Assembly: GCA_019914945.1 (NCBI GenBank)
Contig: CM034108.1
Span: forward strand, 134,001 to 198,000
Direction of reading: 5' to 3'
From: Typha latifolia
Lineage: Eukaryota; Streptophyta; Magnoliopsida; Poales; Typhaceae
DNA length: 64,000 nucleotides
Shown: positions 25,201 through 35,709 of the stretch, in pieces
Layout of the letters: the number at the start of each line of letters is the position of its first letter
Numbering within the stretch: the stretch's first letter is position 1
Program-made: the position numbers and the translations under genes
Notes under the pieces: model-generated
Seen by the model: the letters and a program-made list of their open reading frames with translations, nothing else
What the model was told of the DNA's origin: nothing
Databases searched by the model: none

Positions 25201-26819
25201 CAAGCAAGATGGCAAGACTTCTTGGCGGAATTCGACATGGTTTTGGAATATAAACCAGGTCGAACAAATCAAGTTGCGGATGCCTTAAGCCGCAAGGCAG
25301 AATTGGCTACTCTCAAGGCGGTGGCAAACGAGAGTATAAGCCAAGTGCAAGCGTCACTTTTGAAGAAGATTCGCGAGGGGATGCAAAGTGATCCGATGGC
25401 GGAGTCCCTCAAGAAGCTTGTCGATGAAGGCAAGACGCGACGGTTTTGGGTCCAGGAGGGACTCATCATGACAAAAGGAAACCGCGTGTATGTGCCACGG
25501 GCGAACAATTTGCGAAGAGAACTGCTCAAAGAGTGTCATGACACCTTGTGGGCAGGTCATCCGGGCATACATCGGACCTTAGCTCTTGTGGAAAGAGCGT
25601 ATTATTGGCCAAAGATGGGGGAAGACGTCGAAGAGTACGTGCGCACTTGTCTCATTTGCCAACAAGACAAGGTGGAGCGCGCGAAGCCTTGTGGGTTGTT
25701 GGAACCGCTCCCCGTTCCTGAGCGGCCATGGGAAAGTGTCTCTTTGGACTTCATTTCGAGCTTGCCAAAGGTCGGGGACATTGGCTCAGTATTGGTGGTA
25801 GTGGATCGGTTCTCAAAGTATGCGACTTTCATACCGGCTCCGCTGCATTGCAACGCTGATGAAGCAGCTCGTTTGTTCCTTAGGCATGTGGCCAAGTATT
25901 GGGGAGTTCCACAAAATATCGTGAGCGATAGGGATCCTCGGTTCTTGGGTCGGTTTTGGACGGAGTTGTTCAAACTCTTGGGGTCAAAACTCTTCTTCTC
26001 CACAAGCCTTCATCCCCAAACTGATGGCCAAACGGAGAGAATAAATGCTCTTCTTGAGCAATACTTGCGGCACTTTGTTAGTGCCAATCAGCGAGATTGG
26101 GTCAAGCTACTTGACATTGCCCAATTCTCGTACAACTTGCAGCGGAGCTCGCATCCAACAAAAGCCCCTTCGAAGTTATCATGGGACAACAACCTTCCAC
26201 ACCGCATACCTTGGTGGTGGGTTACACAGGCAGCAGCCCTTTGGCATATCACCTTGCCAAAGAGTGGCATCGGAATGCGGAGATTGCCAAAGCCTATCTT
26301 GAGAAGGCAGCACAAAAGATGAAGAAGTGGGCGGACAAGAATAGAAGGCCGCGAGACTTTAAGAAAGGCGATTTGGTGCTGGTCAAGCTTCAACCGGCAT
26401 CGCTCAAGTTCTTTCGCAAAGTGCACAAAGGACTTGCTCGCAAATATGAAGGCCCCTTTCCTGTCATCAACAAAGTAGGCAATGTGTCCTACCGAGTGCA
26501 ACTCCCCGCTTGGCTTAAAATCCATCCGGTTTTCCATGTGAGTTGCCTCAAACCGTATCATGCCGATCGCGAAGACCCTTCTCGCAATGTGTCAAGCCGG
26601 CCAAACCCCACAACGGCGTCGCTTGAAAGGCAGGTTGACACCATCTTAGCGGACAGAGTGCGAACTCTACCCAATGGAGCAACGGAGACCGAATACTTGG
26701 TCAAATGGAAGAAACTTCCAATGTCTGAGGCAAGTTGGGAACTTGAAGAATCTATGCGGCATGAAGAAGACAAAGTTCAAGCCTACCGGAAGAAGAACTT
26801 GGCAAGCACGTCAAGATGA
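22216..26819 (+). pseudogene. Gypsy gag-pol polyprotein with two breaks
   Basis: The first ATG after the primer site is at 22216; earlier in-frame codons lie in the LTR and leader. Domains in order: gag with a CCHC-like knuckle ([13 protein letters not shown], residue about 343; three rather than four residues before the His), aspartic protease (VDTGATHNF, Asp about 431), reverse transcriptase (YLDD at 24517-24528), RNase H (VHTDASD), integrase with an HHCC finger (about 25537-25665) and a DDE core (SLDFISS, SDRDPRF, TERIN), then a chromodomain (YLVKWKKLPMSEASWELEE, about 26690-26750). A TAA at 24298-24300 stops the frame early in reverse transcriptase. A one-base loss near 26169 shifts the frame in late integrase, and the second frame runs 26181-26819. 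Everything else reads through, so it was lost recently. Confidence 0.93.
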
Positions 26820-26876
26820 AGACAAACATCACTTGGTAGCAGCCGAAGATCACCTCGACGAGGACGCCGAGAGTCT

Positions 26877-26889
26877 AAGTGGGGGAGTC
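26877..26889 (+). other. Polypurine tract
   Basis: AAGTGGGGGAGTC directly precedes the 3' LTR and is the expected plus-strand primer of the gypsy element. Confidence 0.85.
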
Positions 26890-27512
26890 TGTTAGGACTG
26901 TTTTGTTCGCAATGTCAGTCCTATTGTATTTTTCGCTTTTTGAGTATGTAAATGGGATGCCAACCCCATGTCTTTTGTATGTTTTTGGGTGTCTTTTGGT
27001 TTCCTTCAAGAGCTCCTTGCGAAGCAACCTTGGGATCGCGATATTAGTGTCGTCGCAACACTAGTTTGGGTTTTTCCCCGCACGTGCCTATAAAACTCAT
27101 AGGCCAAAACCCAAACGGGGCTTACTTTCAAAACGTAACGCCCCACAAGACCTTTGAACCCCTTGGGTTGCAGAATTGGGGATGCTCATACTTAGTAGTA
27201 TAGGAGAACTATCGAGAAGCATTAAGTGAGCCAGCTTCGCAACCGAAGTGCCACTGGTTCAATGGTGTTCATTTTGCCCTCGATGGCTATCCTGCCCCTT
27301 TAAATTCTTGTCGTTGGCATGTCTTGTAACTTCTTTTCCAATTAATAGAGAATCGCAAACTTGTTTGCCATACATTGTATTTTGCTTGTCTTTGCTTTAT
27401 CGCAATCCAAAACAGGTGCATCGCTTGTGAAGCGAACGGCTGACTTAACTTTGCTACTTGAAAGTTGAGTGCCGCGCGGTCTTTGTCTATCGCAAAGACT
27501 TAGTCCGTGACA
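26890..27512 (+). repeat. 3' LTR
   Basis: It is 623 bp and the same length as the 5' LTR. The five differences from it are near 26970, 27163, 27399, 27418 and 27472; all are A/G or C/T changes. Confidence 0.97.
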
Positions 27513-27900
27513 AACAGCTTCACCACGTAGGGCATTGCTGCAGAAAGGAACGATATGGCCTTGTCGGAGGCCCAAAAGAGATGAAGCCTAGCCCAGTAAT
27601 GTAGGTCGCCGTACGTGCGTATTCTAGCCTTTCTGACCGGCATGTAGAGGCCGGCCCTACAGGCTCACCTAGAAAGAGGTCCAATCTCTCTACTCGAAAA
27701 CTATCAACAAACCACATAGTATCCAAACAACATTGTTCTCCCCGAGACTTCCCACTGAGAAGCTAGGATCGTGCAAATACTTGCCGCCGCCGCCGCCGCT
27801 GCCTCCAAAAGCAACAAGTGCGTCGGCGAGGATGGATCCTACAGCGAGGACGGTGAATGACGTCTCTCCCCATGAGTTTGTGAACGCTTACTTCCCTTGA

Positions 27901-29271
27901 GAGACTAAAATATTTTGATAAGCTTAAGAAGTGAATTTAAATTAAATGAGTAGAGGATTTTAAATTCATGATCTCGGATTCCGATACCATGTTAACTCTT
28001 AAGCAGCTAGAAAACAGTAAATTTTATATTCTACCAGTAATCAACTTCTTTCGAGTCTCTTCCCCCGGCCCGTCTCCTAGGGATTATTTTCACCTTTTGA
28101 ATTTTGATTTATTCTTTCGCATATTGAATCAGAAGCTCATAGGTCTCTCGTCTGATGTTAAGCTAGATTTTAGCGCAGTTGTTTTGTTGGTTTTGCATCA
28201 AAACTAGATATCTTTATCACGAAGTGCACCAGCTATGGAACAAGAAACAATATCATTTCCCCATCCATCATCATGACATACTCAACAGCCATATTTTATG
28301 TATTTGATGATGGATTTCTCATCAAGTTCTCCTGTTTTGATCAATGTTTCAACCGTTATGGTTCTTCATCCATGACTCTGGCAAAATTTTGTGGAACATT
28401 ACATAATGGGGTAAACAGGCAACCGGTCTATTTGCAAGACATAATTTACTAAAAATGCAAACATGTAGGGATATGTAATCAGATAAATTATGCGTTCTTT
28501 GATTGCTGGAGTTGATTAGTTTCCGATTAATGATTGAGTTAACAACTGCAAATGTTTATTGTACATTTTGCTTTTTTTGAATAAGTTTCAGTATATAGTC
28601 CTAGATAATTGAGTTTCGAATGCAATGAGTGTTCCATGATAACCTCCATCCTGTAATTATTTTACCTGCATTCTCAAGTCAGTTAATTAGTTTTCTTCGT
28701 AAGTTTTTTAATTAACTGGATAAACAACTCATAGGATGTTGTTAATATGATGTAAGCAGGAGGTCTTATCTTTTCTTACTTGTGCATCTGCTAGATTTGT
28801 GGCTCTTGTAATGCATAACAGTAGTAATTTCCTTCCTATCTTTAATGTATATGTTCTCTGTCCTGTTTGCTCTTCTCTTTTCAAGATGAAGTTTTGTATT
28901 ACAATGCGACCAGACACTTTTTTATCTCCCATTTATTAGGGACATTTTTCATCCTGAACAGACCAAAATGGTGCAAAGTAATCAATAAAGGCAAAAGTGA
29001 ACAGAGTTACAATACCGTAACTCGGTGTTTATTCCCATAAATTCCGTTATTCTTTGTAAGATTGTTTAGCAGGTGAAATTATGGCATCCTCATTTCTCTT
29101 TCTTTTTCCTTTTACTGTTTAGCATTCTCTGGTTTACAAGTACTGTGGTACATCTTCTTCATATCCGTTGGATTGGAAAACCTAGTGCTGCACCTGAAGT
29201 GTCAGGTTAATTTAAACATTTTTTTCTTCAGCTGTGATGTATTTGTTTTCCTCTTCTCCGTTCATGTGTAG
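27901..29271 (+). other. Intron 1 of the eS19 pseudogene
   Basis: This 1.37 kb AT-rich stretch lies between exon remnants 1 and 2. GATTCCGATACCATGTTAA at about 27977-27995 is the complement of a common retrotransposon leader phrase. Otherwise no gene, paired repeat or structure was recognised. Confidence 0.55.
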
Positions 29272-29884
29272 ATGAGCTTCCTCACTGGACAGACATTGTG
29301 AAGACTGGAAGATTTAAGGAGCTTGCACCTTATGATTCTGATTGGTATTACATTAGAGCTGGTATTTAACTATAATTCTCTCTGTTAAAGTACATTATTT
29401 GAATTATCTGCCTGAAAATAGTCTGTGCCACATTGATTATCGGTTATCATCCAGCAAATTCTATGACTAGTGTAGCATTTGATGGTACAGCTTCTATGGC
29501 TAGAAAGGTATACCTGAGGCAGGTATTGGTGTTGGCAGATTTCAGAGTATTTATGGAGGACTCAAGAGGAATGGGCCTCGCCCACCACGCTTTTTCAGAA
29601 GTAGTGGGGCAGTAGCTAGGCACATTTTGCAGCAGTTGCAGAAGATGAACTGGGTCGACATAGATAAAAAAAAAGAAAGATTGAGATTGTTCTCCATTTT
29701 GCTAGGCTTATCCATTGAAATTGATGCAATTAATGACATGAGGTTCTTTGCTCTCACTGATAGAATGTAAACTTTTGACATTTACATGAAATGTTGCTTT
29801 CTGTTCTATGGAGTTCATTATTGCTGTGTATCATTCTTTAACTCCTAGGAAGAGATTGTTGAGGAAAGAAAGTCTGCGTTATGA

Positions 29885-29886
<2 letters not shown>

Positions 29887-29924
<38 letters not shown>
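29887..29924. repeat. (AT)19 microsatellite
   Basis: Pure AT repeat of 38 bases, within the last intron of the eS19 pseudogene. Confidence 0.97.
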
Positions 29925-29927
<3 letters not shown>

Positions 29928-30031
29928 ATTGCTAACTGATACTTTTGTTTCATTGCCACAGAGGGAGGGTGATCACATCTCAGGGAAGGCATCTTGATCA
30001 GGTTGCAGGGAGGGTGGTCATTGTTCCATGA

Positions 30032-31882
30032 ATCTGTTTAGGTGCTTTTGTTGCCGTATGAGTAGAGAGTACCTTTATCAATGATTTTGTAGCATCTTTG
30101 GTATTTATATTTCTCCTAGCCTGTTAGACTGCTTCAAGTCTTGTGACTTCATTTCTATGTTGAAACTTGACCATGTAAGTAGATAGGAAGTCTATCAGAG
30201 TGAATTGTTTTCTTCTTGAGCGGGTACCTCAAATCATGGTAATTGAGGCGTTCTGAATATTCACCAATAGTGGGTGGGTTCATGAATTTGTCATTGTAAA
30301 AGAACTTCTTTTGGTTGCTGAAATGTTTCACTTAGATCAACTAGATCGCAGCATATCTACCAAGGGGCGAAGAATATTGATAACCGATGCATGATAATTT
30401 ACTGTAATAGTCTTTCTAGGTGACGAGGTGGGCATATTCTGTTTATGCTTCTGCTACATGGTAAATTGGCAATCCTAGATGCGCTTATACTGTAACGGGG
30501 TTGTAGTTACCATGACCTTCGACGTCTTGATTTGCAAACAGGCCAAACTTATTTATGATGAGGTCAGGTGATTCGTTTCACCTGATCTCTCGTGTCAGCA
30601 TAAGAATCCATTTAAAAGTACTATTTATTGAACTCCCCCACCCCTTTGGAGAGAGTATTTCCGTGAGACCCAGGCCGGCGTTGGCGGTTTGTTAACAAGG
30701 AGCTCGGTTCAAATGTGGTCCAGCCCGGTAGCCCAGTGGAGGGGGGTGGCAAATGATGCCCACTAATCATCGTACGTTTTTTTTTTCTTTCTGTAACAGC
30801 TTCCGGCAGAAACGGTCCACCCGTCCACCTAATGCGCCAAATACATGTAATGACTCGAATATCCCCCAAATAACGTTCAATTTTGAAGTCCTAAAATGAC
30901 GACAAAAAGATAACCTGTTCTGCGTTAGGCTCCGAGATTGTCATGTGTATTGTGTAACAATTACGTTACGATAACGCAGCATCCTCTCAATGATATGATA
31001 TCGTTCAATCTCACATTAGAAAAAGCCTATTTTGGGCGGGGTGCTGCGCTCTCTTTTGTATACCGGAGTGTTATCTCGAGCGTAACGCCGTTGACAAGTT
31101 ACCAACGCATTTTGCCGTTTTTTTTTTCTCTCTTTTCTCTTTCCAATAACCTTACTTTCAGAGGCACAAGGGCAGGATTGTCTTCAAGGCTCCCTTCATA
31201 TCCGCTTCTGGCTGTTGGTTTCTCTCCGCAGAGATACATACATACTTGTCATCACTCATATCATCACTCTTCTTTTACAAGATAGTGAGAAAATGGTGGG
31301 TGTGTGCGTGTGTGAGTAAGAAAGCTTTAAAGTGCTGAACGGATTTGGGAGGTCGCCTTCCATTTTTCTTCTTCTGATTTCACCTCTCAGAAGGCCAAAA
31401 AGGGAAGGGCTCTACAAGAGTAAGATTTTGTATTTTTCTTTTCTTTTCTTTTCATCTTTTTTCACTGTGGCGTCCATTAGATTTATGTGCTGCATATTTA
31501 GAATGGTAGGGGGGGAGTCGATAAGCATCCCTTCTTCTGAATGTTATCACATTGCTGCATAATGTCGGTTTCTGGGGAAGTGAGTCTAGCCCCAAATCGC
31601 TGCTTTTATGTCTGAGGTTGCTCTAATCTTTTCTTTCTCGGGGCTATAAATGAGAAAATCCCGTGTTTCGGGCTGTAGTCTTGCAGATTTATTGAAGGGT
31701 ATAGATTATTTGAAACGGAAGCAGATGCAAAAAAGAATGAGATATATTTGCTTCTCATCCTAGAATAGTCGTTTTCTTCGTATTTTTATGGGTCTTGTAG
31801 GACTACATTTAGCAGATTAGTTCTATTTGTTCCTCACGGCCTGTTGAGAGAGAGTACTTTTCTCATGACACTGTTACATTAC
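30032..31882 (+). promoter_or_regulatory. Upstream region and probable non-coding leader exon of the CCCH gene
   Basis: No supported coding region. A long pyrimidine-rich stretch at about 31100-31480 with CTTTTCTTTTCTTTTC-like runs is typical of plant 5' leaders. A plausible donor AGA|GTAAGA lies near 31419, and the acceptor at about 32170 (ACGCAG) would then splice a leader exon to the first coding exon. Transcription start was not determined. Confidence 0.4.
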
Positions 31883-32119
31883 TTGCATACACCTCTATCT
31901 CTTTCATGCATACGCATATTTTGAATCTCAAAAGTTTAGCTCATGTGTCATCAGTAATTCCTTGCATACACTTCTATCTCTTTCATGCACACGCATATTT
32001 TGAATCTCAAAAGTTTAGCTCATGTGTCATCAGTAATTCCTTGCATACACTTCTATCTCTTTCATGCACACGCATATTTTGAATCTCAAAAGTTTAGCTC
32101 ATGTGTCATCAGTATTTCC
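31883..32119. repeat. 79-bp tandem repeat, three exact-length copies
   Basis: Units start at 31883, 31962 and 32041 with TTGCATACAC and end TCAGTAATTCC (TATTTCC in the third). Units 2 and 3 differ at one position; unit 1 differs from unit 2 at two. The array ends about 50 bp before the splice acceptor of the first coding exon of the CCCH gene. Confidence 0.97.
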
Positions 32120-32186
32120 TTGTTGCAACAAAAATTATTCGACTAGGGTTTTCTCTTCTTGATACGCAGGTACTGGATTCTGTGAA

Positions 32187-35100
32187 ATGGACTTTGCTGA
32201 ACTAACAAAGGTTATCTATATTAGAATTCAGAAGGTCGAGCCACACAATGCTATCAAAATCTTAGGGTGCCTTTTCTTGAATGCACCAAGTGAGGAGCAA
32301 ATGATTCAATTGGCCTTTGGTCCTGATGAGGACATCAACTCCATGATCAATGATTCCAAGGCAACGCTCAGCCTATTATCTTCCAAGCTAGTTGTTTTCC
32401 ATCAGTCTGCTTCCAATTATGGCGCCCAAACCAGTTCTTCCTCCTATGCTAGATCACACTTATTCTCTTCCCCTAGAACAATTGGAGCACCTGCTCCCTG
32501 CCTGAACGCTCAGCTCATCTCGGATCACCACTCTCCACTGCATAGCTTGGATCTTACGGGAAATCAGTGTTCTGGCTCAATCATATATGATGGTTCTCGT
32601 GCTCCTAGTAACCAATCCCAGCTCATGAGCTTCGAGGAGCAGTTGGATCCTGTAAACACCATGGGAGCAGACTTTCCTAACAACCTTTACTATCAGGAGG
32701 ACGGTATGGGAGGTGGATGGATGCCAAGGAATAACTTGGCATCTATGAGTCTTAACGAAGCTCCTTCCGTTGCTTGTCATTACTTCCGTAAAGGGTACTG
32801 TAAGCATGGTACTAACTGTAGGTACTTCCATAGCCATTTTAATTCAGAAGGCTATTCTCCGATTGACAGCTCAAACCTCAGCGAAATGAAAATTGAAGAT
32901 CATGTATCGATACCTGGGTCACTTGAAAAGCTGGAATTAGATATCATGCAGCTCTTGAAAGAACAGAGAGGAATTCCTGTTTCTATTGCATCACTGCCTG
33001 TGATGTACTTTGAGAAGTATGGCAGGAGTCTTCAGGCAGAAGGATACTTAACAGAAAGCCAAAACCATGGAAAAGCTGGATTTAGTTTGACGAAGTTGCT
33101 TGCTAGCTTAAAGAATAGTATCCGACTAATAGATAGGTACACATGCATGTTAAGCGATGACCTCTCTGTCTCTCTTACTCACTGATGTTCTTTAGCAGTC
33201 TTGTTTGATGTACATTGAGTTGTCTTGTTTTCTTTTTTCTGAATCTCTACACTGATACAGAACATGTGGAAATGCCTTCGTTAAGTATCCTTCAATTTAT
33301 CAGGTCAATGTGATACATGTGTAGGCATTTATTGCATAAACATATGGTTGCTGTTTGTATCCCATTATAAGAAAATTTTCACAGCCAGGTGCAACCAAAT
33401 CAAGGATCAATAGTCCTTTTATGGCTACTGGCTGACTGCTATCCTGTCTGCAGGCCTCATGGACAACATTCAGTGATACTAGCTGAAGATGCTGCTAAGT
33501 ACATGGAATATAGGAATGACATTTTGGACTCTGGAGCAACAGTAGCAAGTTCTCATCAGATTTATCTTACATTTCCAGCAGAAAGCAGTTTCACTGAGGA
33601 GGATGTTTCTAACTACTTCAAGTCGGTAAAATCAGTGATATTGTTTCTAAAGCATCATTCTTGTCTTTTCTTCTACTCTTCTACAAAATTCTCCATATTT
33701 TGTATCTGCCAGGCAATATGGGCTAGTTCGTGATGTAAGGATTCCTTGCCAAGATAAGCGCATGTTTGGATTTGTAAGCTTTCACTATCCAGAAACTGTA
33801 AGGTTAATTTTAACGAAGCGAAATCCCCACTACATTGCTGGAGCTCGTGTTCTAGTTAAACCTTACAAGGAAAAGTCAAGGACAGTTGATAGGTAATGTT
33901 TTTTTTTTACATATCTTCCTAGTTTTTTTTTAATGAAATTTTGGTGAATTTGCTGTAAATTCATATCATGGTTACTAGGATTCTGATTATTTTCTCATTA
34001 TTTGTGTCTCATGAAAGATTATATTATTGTTGAACATCTAAAATAATAGGTTGTTCCAACCTCCAGCCATGTAAATGGCAGGTAGAAATCTCCTCTTATA
34101 TTCAGCTCTATTTGCTCTGTTCTTCATCTTGGATGTTATTGATAGTAATATCAATTTTTATAATTCTGATCCATTAACTACAGGAATAGCATGAAAGATA
34201 ACTTTTAATGGAACCGAGTTTGGATACCTTTCTCCATACACCAAAAAAAGGGCTTCTTGTAAATGTAACATGAACCACACACTTACATATATATACATAG
34301 TTCTGAATATAGCACATGGAAAAGGCATTTGTTGCGATGTATACTGAGTGTCATTTGGAATATGCATGTGAGGAGCTTTCGTTAGCATGTATTATATTTT
34401 GATGCTTTAGTGAAGCCATGTGATTGCTGACTAGTTATTCTTTTTTTCTTTAATTTTCTTATTTGTCTTTCAAATTCATGTGACTTTTCTTAATTTATGG
34501 TAATTAAATATTTATTTGTGTAGCAGAAATTACATGGAAAAGTTTGATCCTGCAATGTCTCCTCATTATCTTGAAACGGATCCTTTATTTCATGCAAGTA
34601 AGCACATTCTGTTCTAGTCATCATCTTAGTTTTTTTTTTTTTTTTTTTCCTCTTGGTTTACCTTTTTCTCCTTCCACTTTACTCAGTCATTGTTGTTGAT
34701 TTATGCTTTAGTGCAAAGAGAGTCTGGTAGATCCAGATTAATCAGGAGGCAGCAGATGGAGGAGCAAGAAAAATTGGCCGAACTTGAACAAAGGAGACTT
34801 TCTGAACTCAACTTAACTTTTATGCCACCTTCTCAGTTCATCAATTTCAGTAGTGGCTTGGAGGAAGCTGTAGCTCCAGAAGGTTAAATAGTATTTCTCT
34901 TACAGCAACAAGTTTTCGATGATTTACTCCAATACTGAGTTTTTCTTGGAACTTGCCATTATTATAATTGTTCAGATGCACACAATTTCCTGATGGCAGA
35001 TCGCTTCAATCACACTCATATAAACAACAGTGTCACTGCAAGTGGGAACAAATCCAGACATTCTTGCAATAGTAATGGTGACCCGGAAAGGTAATAATCT

Positions 35101-35709
35101 TCAAGGAGGCACTTTTTTCAAAAATTCACATTGGTTGCTTGCTTTAGCCTTAAAAACAATATCTATTGTCAGAATAACTACCGACTTAAATTTTTAAACA
35201 ACTATAGCATTGAGAACTTGTTAGACCATTTTATGAGAACTTTATGTCAATCGGGTAATGATGACTGTTTCACTCCCCATATCCATCCTGCAACGGGAGA
35301 CTACCTGCACTTGGTTGTTCTCATACCTATCAGCAGTGACAAATCCATGTACTGGAGTTTGCTCAAGGCATTGTCAATGCAAGTAGAGAGTTGGGGTTAG
35401 TAGGTCTACTCTATTGCATATAACTGGTGCAATTTTCTGCAATCTTTTTCATTTAGCAGTTGGTCAACCCTTGAAATTCGCACAGAAAAATGGCATAAAA
35501 TAAAGTAAATTCTTGTAAAGTTTTAAAGTATACTGCATACATTTTTCCATTAAATTTTAAAGTAGACCTTTCTTATTATCAAGTAGTAGTTCTTGCTATG
35601 AAGCGCACACTAACAAATAATGGATTCTCCTTGCAGTTGCCAAATTGATCGCCCAGAGGGCCCATTTGCATTTCATCCAGTAGGAAGCAGCATTTCAGCC
35701 GCATTTTGA
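32187..35709 (+). CDS. CCCH zinc finger, LOTUS/OST-HTH and RRM protein
   Basis: A probable RNA-binding regulator of the plant CCCH group that includes Arabidopsis C3H22/46/53-type proteins. Seven exons, 32187-33136, 33454-33621, 33713-33892, 34527-34597, 34712-34882, 34976-35090 and 35637-35709, sum to 575 codons plus stop. The N-terminus ([19 protein letters not shown]) is the family start. One finger, [19 protein letters not shown] (C-x7-C-x5-C-x3-H), lies near residue 200. It is followed by a LOTUS/OST-HTH-like domain ([35 protein letters not shown]), then an RRM ([23 protein letters not shown]1-like [11 protein letters not shown]). A charged coiled coil follows ([19 protein letters not shown]). 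Exon 2 needs the weak donor GTCGGT to keep the RRM frame; a better donor four bases later shifts it. Exon 4 has a TAGCAG tandem acceptor. Its downstream neighbour is NUP133, same strand. Confidence 0.87.

Larger units (their letters stand above)
21551..27512 (+). mobile_element. Ty3/gypsy chromovirus LTR retrotransposon, nearly complete
   Basis: The element is 5,962 bp with two 623 bp LTRs that begin TGTTAG and end GACA, a tRNA-Met primer site, a gag-pol frame with a C-terminal chromodomain, and a polypurine tract. AACA flanks it on both sides (21547-21550 and 27513-27516) as a 4 bp target duplication. The size, short LTRs, zinc knuckle form and chromodomain suggest the Galadriel or Reina branch of chromoviruses; this lineage call is inference. 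The LTRs differ at five positions, all transitions (about 0.8%), so the insertion is recent. A nonsense codon at 24298 and a one-base deletion near 26169 break the frame. Confidence 0.95.
21192..27730 (-). mobile_element. LINE (L1-type) 3' fragment with RNase H-like end, split by the gypsy insertion
   Basis: On the minus strand a (TAA)n-rich tail (21192-21230) ends a fragment whose coding relic is interrupted at 21550/27513 by the gypsy element. Removing the insertion with its 4-base duplication would leave one uninterrupted frame across the junction. To its right the frame reads GHIVPFCSNALRGEAV and to its left ARAWLFSDYLIVVKAVN, which fits the C-terminal RNase H domain of plant L1 LINEs (the SD-VVKAIN block). 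No reverse transcriptase region remains, so it is strongly 5'-truncated. The exact 5' limit near 27730 is uncertain. The family call is from memory and from layout. Confidence 0.5.
27832..30031 (+). pseudogene. Intron-bearing pseudogene of cytosolic ribosomal protein eS19 (RPS19)
   Basis: Four exon remnants follow the order of a plant RPS19 gene. Exon 1 (27832-27900) reads MDPTARTVNDVSPHEFVNAY and hits a stop two codons later, losing the HLKRSGK part. Exon 2 (29272-29361) reads [19 protein letters not shown] and on to WYYIRA. Exon 3 starts at 29491 ([10 protein letters not shown]), then a one-base loss at about 29523 shifts the frame, after which [20 protein letters not shown] is readable. 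Exon 4 (about 29962-30031) reads GRVITSQGRHLDQVAGRVV and ends at TGA. Because introns remain, it arose by DNA duplication, not by reverse transcription. An (AT)19 tract lies in the last intron, and the donor after exon 3 is unclear. An active eS19 gene must lie elsewhere. Confidence 0.85.
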
